A stretch of DNA of 64,000 nt, taken from Isoptericola luteus (GTDB lineage Bacteria > Actinomycetota > Actinomycetes > Actinomycetales > Cellulomonadaceae). The position numbers and the translations under genes are program-made. Numbering within the stretch: the first letter of the stretch is position 1; every line of letters begins with the position of its first letter. The notes below the pieces were generated by a model that was given only the letters and a program-made list of their open reading frames with translations, made no database searches and had not been told where the DNA came from. The stretch spans positions 62,001 to 126,000 of the forward strand of contig NZ_JAIXCQ010000005.1 of NCBI RefSeq assembly GCF_020297055.1, read 5' to 3'. This document shows, in pieces, positions 1 through 7,996 of the stretch.

Positions 1-402
1 ACGCTTGCAGCCCCCGCAGGGGTCCGCATCACGTGGCTGCCGCGGGAGGACCGCGAGCACGGCGATGTCCTGGTGCCCGCCGTGCAAGAGGCGGCAGACC
101 GCATGCTCGCCATGGGCGTGCGCCCGTCGGCCGCCGCCGAGGTGCCCGAGGCGCTCGCCGTCGCAGGGCTCGACCCCGAGGGCGAGCTGCCCGACGTCGA
201 CATCGACGCGGAGATCCTCTGGGAGGTCCCCGTCGACGCAGCCGGGCACCCGCTCGCCCAGGACACCGTGCTGTACGCCTGGCTGGCGGGCGAGGCAGGG
301 TCGATCAAGACGCTGCGCCGCTACCTCGTCTCCACCAAGGGCGTCGACCGCAAGTCCGTGGCCTTCATGGGCTACTGGCGCCGCGGCCGCGCCGAGTGCT
401 GA
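1..402 (+). CDS. Siderophore-interacting protein, C-terminal part (gene cut by window edge)
   Basis: The reading frame is open from base 1 to the TGA at 400-402 and gives the last 133 residues of a protein. The ending, with an [15 protein letters not shown] stretch followed by FMGYWRRG, is the conserved C-terminus of ViuB/SIP-type NADPH-dependent ferric-siderophore reductases, where the GYWRRG segment lies in the NAD(P)H-binding half. Such flavoproteins reduce imported ferric siderophores in the cytoplasm to release iron. The FAD-binding N-terminal half lies outside the window, so the start, operon and regulation cannot be judged. Confidence 0.8.
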   Translation, partial: TLAAPAGVRITWLPREDREHGDVLVPAVQEAADRMLAMGVRPSAAAEVPEALAVAGLDPEGELPDVDIDAEILWEVPVDAAGHPLAQDTVLYAWLAGEAGSIKTLRRYLVSTKGVDRKSVAFMGYWRRGRAEC

Positions 403-705
403 GCGCCGTCGCGCACGTCCGCGCATGACCGGCTTGCCCGACGACGCGATCTGAGCGGCGGAGGCCGGCCGCCGCCGGGCTGACGCCTGGCCTTACGGCC
501 GGGCGAGGTGTCTTGCGCCTGGAGAGCCGTGATGAGGCCTTCAGTGTGCGCCGATAAAGTCGCAGGTCACCAAGGGTTTCGGTGCGGACGGGTGAATATT
601 GGTCGCTGCCTCGACGAACGGTCGGGTCTTGGATATCTTCGGCGCACCAGACGCGGAGCGGTAGGGCCGGTGGCACTGGGGTCAGCGTCATGAGGTGGCT
701 GGCTG
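403..705. other. Intergenic region before the Rhs remnant
   Basis: About 300 bases without a convincing gene. A stem-loop just after the SIP gene (485-504) is the only structure seen. Short open frames here lack a ribosome binding site and family features. The promoter of the old rhs gene presumably lies in the second half, but no clear -35/-10 pair was identified. Confidence 0.4.
485..504 (+). terminator. Stem-loop after the SIP gene
   Basis: Eight-base arms GCCTGGCC and GGCCGGGC (one G-T pair) around a TTAC loop, about 80 bases after the SIP stop codon. There is no U-tract, which is common for actinobacterial intrinsic terminators. Weak evidence. Confidence 0.35.
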
Positions 706-2036
706 GTGGTGCCGGGTTGGCCCCCGGTGCTCGGTACGAGGGAGTGCCCGGTGGCTGCTCTGGTGGCGTTTGCTGGTGTGCCTGAGGCGTGGTTCCGTCG
801 CGTGACGGTGACTGCGGCTGTGACTGCGGCGGCGGTAGGGGTGACGGGGACCAGTGTTCCGGTCCCGCGTGCGGTCGCTGAGGTGCCAGCGACGGCCGCG
901 ACATCGAAGGCGGTGCCGGGGGTACCGATAGCGCGGGGGCCGCAGGGTGATCTGGTTGCGTCGGATGCGGTGGCGGCGCAGGTGAATGCCCGGCTGGCGG
1001 GCGAGCGGGTGGAGGACTTGAGCCAGCGCACGGTGGACTCGTCGACGTTTGCGCTGCCGGACGGCGGCTGGGAGCTGGCGCAGGCTCCTGGGCAGGCGGG
1101 ACCACCACCACCCTCACGCTCGACCCCGCGGGAAGGCGTGCTCGGGAGATCACCAGCGACGGATATAGCGCTAGTACTGTCGAGCGGCACTACACAGACA
1201 CCAGCGACAACCCTGGGTGGGCCGCCAGTACACGCGGAACTACCACGACAACCAGCTGGTACGGAGCATCCGTAGGTGGTGACCTCGGCGTCGAAGCGAT
1301 TCGGACTCAGGACACCTCGAACAACACGGACAGCACGAACGCGAGCCTCACCCTTGCAGACCCGCTGGGCTCGATCGCGACAACGCTCGACATCCCCATT
1401 GCCGGCACTCCTTCGCAAATCACTTCAGTCGGGATCTACGACGAGTACGGCAATACGTTCACCGTGAATGCCCCGACGAGCGGAGCGGTGAACTACGCTT
1501 GGCTTGGCGCCAAAGAGCGAGCCACGAACGCTAATACAAAGCTCATACTCATGGGCGCCCGACTCTATAGCAGCGCAACGGGCCAGTTCTCCAGCACCGA
1601 CCCAGTTCGAGATGGCAACACTACTGCCTACACTTATCCTCAAGACAGCATCAACTATCATGACCTCACTGGGACGCAGTGGCAGTGCATGTGCGGTCGT
1701 TCCAGCACCTATTGGATCCCGACACGGGTCAATCGAGGCGCCACGAAATCGAAGAACTACAAGGCAAACCCAGGGCCCCGGAAAAGTAATTCGAGTGGCG
1801 CTCGTCTTACAAGCAATTCCACGTTCTCGCGGACCTATGGCAAGAACGTCGCGGATATCAAGGGACAGGCCCGGCGTTACGTCCGTCAGATGAGATCGAA
1901 GGGATATCGGGCATCCGTCCCCAACGTTCGATATGGTGAGTATGGCCACTGGGCCGATTTCACCGTGCGGGTCTATGACAAGCGAGGCAAGGTCGTCCAC
2001 ACGCGGCATTTCGTAACGTTGCGTTCTTATCGGTGA
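706..2036 (+). pseudogene. Rhs/YD-repeat protein remnant with large internal deletion and frame change; toxin-like C-terminus intact
   Basis: Two parts of one Rhs protein sit in different frames. The first (from GTG 706, start uncertain) has an Ala/Val/Thr-rich signal-like segment and then VNARLAGERVEDLSQRT and FALPDGGWE, typical of the N-terminal domain. Near 1080-1100 the coding sense moves to another frame, starting GTTTTLTLDPAGRRA, which is a late YD-repeat segment. That frame runs to 2036 and includes the Rhs core end (LILMGARLYSSATGQFSSTDP, then YHDLTGTQW), followed by about 120 unrecognised, Lys/Arg-rich residues where Rhs proteins carry a toxin domain. Intact Rhs proteins usually exceed 1,000 residues, so most of the middle is gone. 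The 3' half is clearly lower in G+C than its surroundings, which suggests acquired DNA. Confidence 0.75.
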
Positions 2037-2044
2037 GGTATCTC

Positions 2045-2350
2045 ATGCACGTCTACTATTTCTGGGAACTGACAGCGAGTTCCGATGGCCACCGGGTCGG
2101 AAACCTGCGTCCGAGTACCGCGCTCGTTCGAGCACATAACCTGAGCGACGCTAAAGCCATACTTCGGAGCGCTGGGTTGCACCCAAAGTCAAAGCGGTTT
2201 CGTAAGGCGACCACGGGGGAAGCAAAGCGGTTGCCGGAGGCTGGCGGGGCGGTAGCATTCATGTGGAGTACGCAAGATGATGATGACTGGGTCCACAACG
2301 AATCGGTCGCGACTTTCCTAGAGCGGCGCCATAGGTGCGGCGTGAGATAG
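2045..2350 (+). CDS. Small protein of unknown function, candidate immunity protein for the Rhs tip
   Basis: A 101-residue ORF directly after the Rhs frame. The frame also has a GTG at 2033 that overlaps the Rhs stop as GTGA, but ATG 2045 is preferred because GGTGAGG sits six bases upstream. The product starts MHVYYFWELTASSDGHRV and has a DDDDW cluster near the C-terminus. No family is recognised and no membrane segment or signal peptide is visible. Tight placement after a polymorphic toxin tip is where immunity genes are normally found, so the role is inferred from position only. Its G+C is low like the Rhs tip, so the two probably travelled together. Confidence 0.5.
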   Translation: MHVYYFWELTASSDGHRVGNLRPSTALVRAHNLSDAKAILRSAGLHPKSKRFRKATTGEAKRLPEAGGAVAFMWSTQDDDDWVHNESVATFLERRHRCGVR

Positions 2351-2419
2351 GCGCAATCGGCTTGGCCGACGTGTCAACGAGCGCGGTATCATTTGGGCAT
2401 GAAAGAAGACGGGTTGGCC

Positions 2420-2499
2420 GGCGGTGTCATACGGTGCAAGCAACACTCCTGGTCAGCGGGGGTCTGACTGGAGGGTTGCTTGCACCGTATGAGACCGCC
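2420..2499. repeat. Long inverted repeat, 25-base arms
   Basis: Arms at 2420-2444 and 2475-2499 are reverse complements in 24 of 25 positions (core TCATACGGTGCAAGCAAC). A shorter inner stem GTCAG/CTGAC continues towards the loop. It lies between the candidate immunity gene and the convergent YbaK-family gene. It could be a bidirectional terminator or a miniature element left by the event that brought in the Rhs tip. No U-tract and no flanking target duplication was recognised. Confidence 0.7.
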
Positions 2500-2554
2500 C
2501 CACTTGAATCCGCCCTCGGCGCTGTTGGCAGGAGCGGGGTTCGCCGCTCGATCA

Positions 2555-3118
2555 TCACCGCGCGACGCCGAGGCCGTCGACCACCTCGACGCCGGGCAGT
2601 ACGCACAGCACGGTGCCGGGCATGAGCAGCTTGGAGCGCCGTAGCCCCGAGCCCATGAGCGCGAGCGCGCCGGGCTCGACGAAGCGGGCGTCGACGAGGA
2701 CGCGCCAGCCCTTCGGCAGACCAACGGGTGTGATGCCGCCGTACTCCATGCCCGACTCGGTGGTCGCCCGGTCGGTCGCCATGAACGACGCCTTGCGGGC
2801 GTCGAGCAGCTTGCGCACGCGTGTGTTGACGTCGGCGAAGGTCGTGGCCGGCACCACGCACGCGGCGACACGTTCGACGTCACCGCGTCGGCCGGCGACG
2901 ACGACGCAGTTGGCCGAAGCCTCCGGCGGTAGGCCGTGCACGTCGTTCAGGGTCGCCGTGTCGGCGTGGTCCGGGTCGATCTCGGTGACCGCGACCTGGG
3001 CGACGGCCTCCGGGTCGGCCCAGGACCGCAGCGCCTGCAGCACGGCGTCCGCGAGCAGCTCGGGACGGTCGAGCGCCGGTTCCCAGGCGAGGTCCCCCAG
3101 GGTGGGCAGCACGCTCAT
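2555..3118 (-). CDS. YbaK/ProX-type aminoacyl-tRNA deacylase domain protein
   Basis: A 187-residue protein made only of the YbaK/prolyl-tRNA-synthetase-associated domain. This family hydrolyses misacylated tRNAs (for example Cys- or Ala-tRNAPro) in trans. Characteristic segments are KASFMATDRATTESGMEYGG in the middle and a GLRRSKLLMP stretch near the end, with the conserved Lys of the first segment expected to bind the tRNA 3' end. The ATG at 3118 overlaps the stop of the upstream PEBP-family gene as ATGA, so the two are translationally coupled. Substrate specificity cannot be read from the sequence. Confidence 0.8.
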   Translation of the reverse strand: MSVLPTLGDLAWEPALDRPELLADAVLQALRSWADPEAVAQVAVTEIDPDHADTATLNDVHGLPPEASANCVVVAGRRGDVERVAACVVPATTFADVNTRVRKLLDARKASFMATDRATTESGMEYGGITPVGLPKGWRVLVDARFVEPGALALMGSGLRRSKLLMPGTVLCVLPGVEVVDGLGVAR

Positions 3119-3654
3119 CGGCGGTAGGTGGCGGTGAGCGTGGCGCGCGCGAGCGTGTGGAACCAGGCGTTGAACGCCACGTGCACGTTCGTGTTGTCGG
3201 TCGTCAGGCCTAGGGAGGGCACGTCGAGCGCGTGCACGGCGAACACGTACCGGTGCGCGTGGTCGCCCTCGGGTGGTCCGGCGCCCTCGAACCCCTGCCG
3301 GCCGCCGTCGCTGGTCACGTGGAAGGCGCCGGCCGGCAGGCCGGAGCCGTCGGGTGCGCCGGCGCCGCGCGGCAGCGACGTCACCGTGGACGGTACGTCG
3401 ACGAGGTTCCAGTGCCAGTAGCCGGACGGCGTCGGGGCGTCCGGGTCGAAGCAGCTCACGACGAAGGACCTGGTGGCCTCGGGGAAGCCGGACCACGACA
3501 GCTGGGGCGAGTCGCCCGCGCCGTCGACGGTGAAGTCGACCGCGAGGGGCTCGCCTTCGGTGACGTCCGTGCTCGTGAGCGTGAAGCCCGGTGCGGGGAG
3601 CAGCGAGTAGGGGTCGGGGGGCAGCGGCCGCTCGAAGTTCGTCGCGTCGTCCAT
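3115..3654 (-). CDS. YbhB/YbcL family Raf-kinase-inhibitor-like protein (PEBP fold)
   Basis: A 179-residue cytoplasmic protein of the phosphatidylethanolamine-binding superfamily. Visible signatures are LSWSGFPEATRSFVVSCFDPDAP and GYWHWNLVDVP, containing the conserved Asp-Pro-Asp and the His of the ligand pocket, and a late GPPEGDHAHRYVFAVHALD segment. Bacterial members have no settled biochemical role. ATG 3654 is the first start in frame with family homology and gives a normal length. It heads a two-gene operon with the YbaK-type gene and is divergent from the SDR operon; the intervening 129 bases hold the palindromic operator at 3719-3738. Confidence 0.8.
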   Translation of the reverse strand: MDDATNFERPLPPDPYSLLPAPGFTLTSTDVTEGEPLAVDFTVDGAGDSPQLSWSGFPEATRSFVVSCFDPDAPTPSGYWHWNLVDVPSTVTSLPRGAGAPDGSGLPAGAFHVTSDGGRQGFEGAGPPEGDHAHRYVFAVHALDVPSLGLTTDNTNVHVAFNAWFHTLARATLTATYRR

Positions 3655-3718
3655 GGCGCCATCGTGCCCGACGGTCCCGCCCGTGGCCAGGGCACCGCGC
3701 CGTGGTACGGTGCTCGCA

Positions 3719-3738
3719 CAAACCGACTGGCCGGTACG
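3719..3738. promoter_or_regulatory. TetR-type operator, copy 1
   Basis: The core ACCGACTGGCCGGT (3722-3735) is the exact reverse complement of the core before the ABC-transporter operon at 7152-7165. Across 20 bases it fits CATACCG-N6-CGGTATG with two mismatches. It ends 45 bases before the SDR start at 3784, in the promoter of the operon that encodes the TetR regulator at 4539, so autoregulation is the simple reading. Confidence 0.65.
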
Positions 3739-3783
3739 GCTGCGCGGTGCAGCCGGTCGACGACGACGCGGGACGAGGAGCCG

Positions 3784-4527
3784 ATGGTGCACAGGTTCGA
3801 GGGCAGGGTCGCCCTGATCACGGGCGGCAGCCGCGGCATCGGGCTGGCGGTGGCGCGGCGGTTCGTCGCCGAGGGCGGCTCGGTCGTGCTCACCGGCCGC
3901 AAGCCCGAGGCCCTGGACGCCGCCGTCGCCGAGCTCGGAGCCGAGCACGCGTCCGCCGTCGCGGGCAAGGTCGACGACCCCGCACACCGCGCGGAGGTCT
4001 TCGAGCACATCGCCCGCGCGCACGGCAGCCTCGACCACCTGGTCAACAACGCAGGGACCAACCCCGCGTGGGGCCCGGCGCTCGAGATCGACCCCGACGT
4101 CGTGCGCAAGATCCTCGAGGTGAACGTCGTCGCCGCGCTCGACTGGACGCGGGACGCCGTCGCCGCGGGCCTGAGTCGGTCGATCGTCAACGTCGCGTCG
4201 ATCTCGGGGGTGTCCTCGAGCCCGAACATCGCGTTCTACGGGGTCTCCAAGGCCGCGCTCATCAACCTCACCCAGCAGCTCGCCCAGGAGCTCGCGCCCG
4301 CGCTGCGGGTCAACGCCGTGGCACCGGCCGTCGTCAAGACGCGCTTCTCGCGGGCGCTCTACGACGGCCACGAGGAGCAGGTCGCCGAGCGCTACCCGCT
4401 GGCGCGGCTCGGCGTGCCCGACGACGTCGCCGGGCCGGTCGCGTTCCTGCTGTCCGACGACGCCGCCTGGGTCACCGGCCAGAACCTCCTGATCGACGGC
4501 GGCGCGAGCATCGTGCCCGTCGGGTGA
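3784..4527 (+). CDS. Short-chain dehydrogenase/reductase
   Basis: A 247-residue classical SDR using NAD(P)(H). The Rossmann motif TGGSRGIG lies at residues 13-20, then NNAG, and the catalytic Ser (NVASISG) and Tyr-x-x-x-Lys (YGVSK) are present. The C-terminal GQNLLIDGG is also typical. ATG 3784 follows GACGAGGAG at good spacing. It is the first gene behind operator copy 1, with the TetR gene 11 bases downstream, so it probably oxidises or reduces an intermediate of the acyl-CoA pathway encoded further along. The substrate (3-hydroxyacyl-CoA or another secondary alcohol) is not determined. Confidence 0.85.
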   Translation: MVHRFEGRVALITGGSRGIGLAVARRFVAEGGSVVLTGRKPEALDAAVAELGAEHASAVAGKVDDPAHRAEVFEHIARAHGSLDHLVNNAGTNPAWGPALEIDPDVVRKILEVNVVAALDWTRDAVAAGLSRSIVNVASISGVSSSPNIAFYGVSKAALINLTQQLAQELAPALRVNAVAPAVVKTRFSRALYDGHEEQVAERYPLARLGVPDDVAGPVAFLLSDDAAWVTGQNLLIDGGASIVPVG

Positions 4528-4538
4528 AGGATGAGGGC

Positions 4539-5114
4539 ATGAAGACCACCCACGTCGCCGACCAGGTCCTCCAGGCTGCCCTCGAGCTGTTCGCCTCCCA
4601 GGGGTACGCCACCACGAGCGTGCAGCAGATCGTCGAGGCCGCCGGGGTCACCAAGGGCGCCATGTACCACTACTTCCAGTCCAAGGACGACCTGCTGTTC
4701 GCCATCTACGAGCGGATGCTGACGCTGCAGAAGTCGCACCTCGACGAGATCGTCGCCGTCGGTGGCCCCGTCGAGGACGTGCTGCGGGCGGTGTGCGTCG
4801 ACGTCGTGGAGACGTCGATCGACTTCCTGCCCGAGGGCACCGTGTTCTTCCGCAGCCTGCACATGCTCACCGAGCCGCGGCGCAAGGAGGTCACGCGTCG
4901 TCGGCGCGAGTACCACGACGAGTTCTCCGGGCTCCTCGAGCGGGGCCAGGACGAGGGCAGGTTCCGGACCGACGTCCCGCGGTCCGTGCTGGTCGCGCAC
5001 TTCTTCAGCGACGTGCACTACCTGTCGCACTGGTACTCGCCACAGGGGCCGGAGACCAAGACCGAAGTGGCCGAGCAGCTCACCGGGCTGTTCCTGCGCA
5101 GCATCGCGGCCTAG
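4539..5114 (+). CDS. TetR/AcrR family transcriptional regulator
   Basis: A 191-residue repressor. The N-terminal helix-turn-helix (residues about 10-55) has ALELFASQGYATTSVQQI, GVTKGAMYHYF and SKDDLL. The C-terminal ligand-binding region (FFRSLHMLTEP, then HYLSHWY near the end) resembles regulators of acyl-CoA catabolic genes in actinobacteria, such as KstR2-type proteins, but I cannot assign a ligand. ATG 4539 is chosen after a GAAGGATGAGGG leader; a GTG at 4524 overlapping the SDR stop is possible. As the regulator inside an operon controlled by the CATACCG-N6-CGGTATG palindrome, it is the best candidate to bind all four copies at 3719, 7149, 16248 and 21742. Confidence 0.85.
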   Translation: MKTTHVADQVLQAALELFASQGYATTSVQQIVEAAGVTKGAMYHYFQSKDDLLFAIYERMLTLQKSHLDEIVAVGGPVEDVLRAVCVDVVETSIDFLPEGTVFFRSLHMLTEPRRKEVTRRRREYHDEFSGLLERGQDEGRFRTDVPRSVLVAHFFSDVHYLSHWYSPQGPETKTEVAEQLTGLFLRSIAA

Positions 5115-5185
5115 GGGCCGGTGCGCCCCAGGACCGCGACGACCTTCACGACCTTCACGGCCTTGACGACGAGGATGAGGAGCCG

Positions 5186-6247
5186 ATGACCGAGCAGCAG
5201 ACGACCGGACGGACCACCGACGCGACCGAGCGCGGGGCGGCGACCCTGCCGCAGACGATGCGCGCGTGGCAGGTGGTCCGGCACGGCGAGCCGGCGCAGG
5301 TGCTGGAGCGCGCGGACCTGCCGGTGCCGCAGCCCGCCGCCGACGAGGTGCTGGTGCGCGTGCGTGCCGTCGCCGTGAACTTCCCCGACGCGCTGCTCGC
5401 CCGCGGGCAGTACCAGGTGCAGCCCGACCTGCCGTTCGTGCCGGGCATCGAGCTGTGCGGGGACGTCGTGGCGCTCGGCGCCGACGCGCACGGGTCCGGG
5501 CTCCAGGTCGGCGACCGGGTCGTGGGGTCCAAGATCGGCGTGCTGGCGCAGTACGCCGCCGTGCCGGTCGCGGCCGTGCGCGAGGCGCCGGAGTCCCTCG
5601 ACGACGCGCAGGCGTCGGCGCTCACCATCGCCTACCAGACCGCGTGGTTCGGCCTGCACCGGCGGGCGGCGCTCCAGGCGGGGGAGTGGCTGCTCGTGCA
5701 CGCCGCCGCGGGCGGGGTCGGGACGGCCGCCTGCCAGCTCGGTGCGGCCGCGGGCGCTCGCGTGATCGGCGTCGTGGGCAGCGAGGCGAAGGCCGACGTG
5801 GCCCGGGCGGCCGGGGCGGAGCACGTGATCGTGCGCGACGCCGACGGCGGCATCGCCGCACGCGTCAAGGAGCTCACCGCCGGGTCCGGTGCCGACGTGG
5901 TCTTCGACCCGGTGGGCGGGGCGTCGTTCGAGCAGTCCACGCGCTGCATCGCCCTGGAGGGGCGGATCGTCGTGGTGGGCTTCGCCAGCGGCGAGATCCC
6001 CCCGGTGCGCGCCAACCACGCGCTCGTGAAGAACTACTCCGTCCTCGGGCTGCACTGGGCGCTCTACCAGCAGCGCCGCCCCGAGCTCGTCGACGCCGCC
6101 CACGCCGAGCTGGCCCGGCTCGCGGAGGCGGGCCCCGTGCGGCCCGTGATCCAGGACGTCGTGGGGTTCGACGACGCGCCGGGCGCGGTGCAGCGCCTGG
6201 CCGACGGCCGGACCACCGGCCGGCTCGTGATCCGCGTCGCCGACTGA
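5186..6247 (+). CDS. NADPH:quinone oxidoreductase family protein (zinc-free MDR)
   Basis: A 353-residue medium-chain dehydrogenase of the quinone-oxidoreductase/enoyl-reductase type. It has a GroES-like N-terminal domain (FPDALLARGQYQ, then PGIELCGDV) and an NADPH-binding Rossmann fold with AAAGGVGTAACQLG around residue 175. The zinc-ligand cysteines of alcohol dehydrogenases are absent, so it is a reductase of quinones or activated enoyl compounds. ATG 5186 follows GAGGATGAGGAG, a strong ribosome binding site. It lies 71 bases after the TetR gene and 51 before the second SDR, so it probably reduces an unsaturated intermediate of the pathway. Confidence 0.85.
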   Translation: MTEQQTTGRTTDATERGAATLPQTMRAWQVVRHGEPAQVLERADLPVPQPAADEVLVRVRAVAVNFPDALLARGQYQVQPDLPFVPGIELCGDVVALGADAHGSGLQVGDRVVGSKIGVLAQYAAVPVAAVREAPESLDDAQASALTIAYQTAWFGLHRRAALQAGEWLLVHAAAGGVGTAACQLGAAAGARVIGVVGSEAKADVARAAGAEHVIVRDADGGIAARVKELTAGSGADVVFDPVGGASFEQSTRCIALEGRIVVVGFASGEIPPVRANHALVKNYSVLGLHWALYQQRRPELVDAAHAELARLAEAGPVRPVIQDVVGFDDAPGAVQRLADGRTTGRLVIRVAD

Positions 6248-6298
6248 CCCCCGCACCACCGCCCGTCGACCGCCCGCCCCCGTCCCCGAGGAGTGCCC

Positions 6299-7036
6299 GT
6301 GTCCCACCGCCTGCCCGACCGCGTCGTGATCGTGACGGGCGGCGCCCGCGGCATCGGGGCGGCGTACGTCCGCGCCCTGCACGCCGAGGGCGCGCGCGTC
6401 GTCGTCGCCGACCTGCTCGTCGACGAGGGGTCCGCGCTCGCGGCCGAGCTCGGCGAGCGCGCGCGCTTCGAGCCGCTGGACGTGACGGACGCCGACGCGT
6501 GGGAACGTGTCGTGGCAGCGACGGTCCGGGCGTGGGGCACGGTCGACGTGCTCGTCAACAACGCGGGCATCGCGAACGCCGGGCCGCTCGAGCACTACAC
6601 GCGCGCCAAGTGGGACGCGGTGATCGCGGTGAACCTCACCGGCACGTTCCTGGGGTGCCAGGCGGTGGTGCCGACCATGCGCGCCGCAGGGCGGGGGTCG
6701 ATCGTCAACATCTCCTCGGTCGAGGGCCTGTTCGGCAGCGAGGGCCTGCACGGCTACGTCGCGGCCAAGTTCGGGGTGCGCGGGCTCACCAAGTCGATCG
6801 CCGTCGAGCTGGGGCGCGCCGGGATCCGCGCGAACTCCGTGCACCCGGGCTGGATCGACACCGCGATGACGGCGAAGATCGACCCCTCGCGCCTGCCCAT
6901 CCCGCTGGGGCGTGGCGGCACCCCCGACGACCTCGCCGGTACCGTCGTCTTCCTCGCGAGCGACGACTCGGCCTACCTCACGGGCGCCGAGCTCGTGGTG
7001 GACGGCGGCATGACCGCCGGCGTCGGCCACCGCTGA
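6299..7036 (+). CDS. Short-chain dehydrogenase/reductase, second copy
   Basis: A 245-residue SDR with TGGARGIG near residue 14, NNAG, a catalytic Ser in IVNISSVEG and Tyr-x-x-x-Lys as YVAAK; the C-terminus ends VDGGMT. It resembles 3-hydroxyacyl or steroid-type SDRs. GTG 6299 is preferred to GTG 6293 because GAGGAG would overlap 6293 but lies five bases before 6299. It is the last gene of the operon behind operator copy 1; a strong hairpin follows at 7062-7087. Confidence 0.85.
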   Translation: MSHRLPDRVVIVTGGARGIGAAYVRALHAEGARVVVADLLVDEGSALAAELGERARFEPLDVTDADAWERVVAATVRAWGTVDVLVNNAGIANAGPLEHYTRAKWDAVIAVNLTGTFLGCQAVVPTMRAAGRGSIVNISSVEGLFGSEGLHGYVAAKFGVRGLTKSIAVELGRAGIRANSVHPGWIDTAMTAKIDPSRLPIPLGRGGTPDDLAGTVVFLASDDSAYLTGAELVVDGGMTAGVGHR

Positions 7037-7061
7037 CGAACGACCGCTGCTGACGTCCGCT

Positions 7062-7087
7062 ACGGGCGGCCCCTCGGGGCCGCCCGT
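7062..7087 (+). terminator. Intrinsic-type hairpin after the first SDR operon
   Basis: Perfect 12-base arms ACGGGCGGCCCC and GGGGCCGCCCGT around a two-base TC loop, 25 bases after the SDR stop codon and before operator copy 2. It separates the enzyme operon from the ABC-transporter operon. Confidence 0.7.
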
Positions 7088-7148
7088 TCGCCGTCGTGCC
7101 CGTCGCGCTGAGCCCTGGATCACGGCCGTGCAACATTCTCCAGAATGA

Positions 7149-7168
7149 CATACCGGCCAGTCGGTTTT
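7149..7168. promoter_or_regulatory. TetR-type operator, copy 2
   Basis: CATACCGGCCAGTCGGTTTT: the left half matches the consensus fully and the right half in four of seven positions. Its 14-base core is identical to copy 1 in opposite orientation. It ends 39 bases before the ATP-binding protein start at 7208, where a repressor would block the promoter of the whole import operon. Confidence 0.65.
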
Positions 7169-7207
7169 TCGGCTATCGTGGGCGTACCCCGACACAAAGA
7201 GGTGCCG

Positions 7208-7996
7208 ATGTCCCGCTCGACGACCCCCCTGACCGCCGCCGGCCCGAGGCCGGGCGCCGCTGCGCCCTCAGGTGCGACCCCGCGCCTGGAGGTGGAGGGC
7301 CTCACCGTCACGTTCGGTGGGCTCACCGCTCTCGACGACGTGGGGTTCGCCGTGGGCGACGGCGAGGTCGTCGCGCTCATCGGGCCCAACGGCGCAGGCA
7401 AGACGACCGTCTTCAACGTCGTCTGCGGCCTGGTGCGGCCGCGCGCGGGCAGCGTGCGGATCGACGGCCGGCCCGCCCCGGCGGCGACGTCGCGGCTCCA
7501 GGGGCATGGCGTCGCGCGCACCCTGCAGGGCCTGGGCCTGTTCAGCGGGATGACCGTGGCCGAGAACGTCCTCGTCCCGCTCTCCGGTCGTGAGCGCCGC
7601 AGCGAGGACGGTCGCGCCCTGGCCGCGGCGGCGCTGGAACGGCTCGACCTGCTCCACACGGCGGACGCCGTCGTCGACGCGCTGCCGTACCCGGAGCGCA
7701 AGCGGGTCGCCCTGGCCCGCGCCCTGGTGACGAACCCCCGGCTGCTGCTGCTCGACGAGCCGGCCGGCGGCCTCGGGGCCGAGGACATCGCGGGCCTCGC
7801 CCACGTCGTGCGCGGCGTCGTGGCGAGCGGCAGCTCCGTGCTCCTGGTGGAGCACCACGTCGACTTCGTCATGGAGGTCGCCGACCGCGTGGTCGTCCTG
7901 GACTTCGGGCGCGTGGTCGCGTGCGGCACGCCCGACGAGGTCCGGTCCGACCCTGCGGTCGAGGCCGCCTACCTCGGGCTGGAGGCCGCCCGATGA
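7208..7996 (+). CDS. livG: Liv-type ABC transporter ATP-binding protein (LivG class)
   Basis: A 262-residue ATPase of the branched-chain amino acid (HAAT) importer class. Walker A is GPNGAGKT near residue 63, Walker B is LLLLDEP followed by AGGL, and the switch His is in VEHHVDFV. The signature region reads LPYPERKRVALARAL, so the usual LSGGQ or YGxQR core is degenerate. ATG 7208 is preferred over ATG 7145 because AAAGAGGTG precedes it and because 7145 would place the operator inside the gene. It overlaps the next ATPase gene by ATGA. The substrate is unlikely to be an amino acid in this context; hydrophobic carboxylates or lactones are more plausible. Confidence 0.85.
   Translation: MSRSTTPLTAAGPRPGAAAPSGATPRLEVEGLTVTFGGLTALDDVGFAVGDGEVVALIGPNGAGKTTVFNVVCGLVRPRAGSVRIDGRPAPAATSRLQGHGVARTLQGLGLFSGMTVAENVLVPLSGRERRSEDGRALAAAALERLDLLHTADAVVDALPYPERKRVALARALVTNPRLLLLDEPAGGLGAEDIAGLAHVVRGVVASGSSVLLVEHHVDFVMEVADRVVVLDFGRVVACGTPDEVRSDPAVEAAYLGLEAAR

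Noticed and set aside
3719-3738. Operator serving only the PEBP-like gene
   Set aside because: The identical core before the importer operon and the placement before the TetR-containing operon fit the rightward genes better, although the leftward gene could also be affected.
7145-7210. ATG 7145 as start of the LivG-class gene
   Set aside because: It would place the operator at 7149-7168 inside the gene, has no ribosome binding site, and adds residues not seen in the family. ATG 7208 has AAAGAGGTG.
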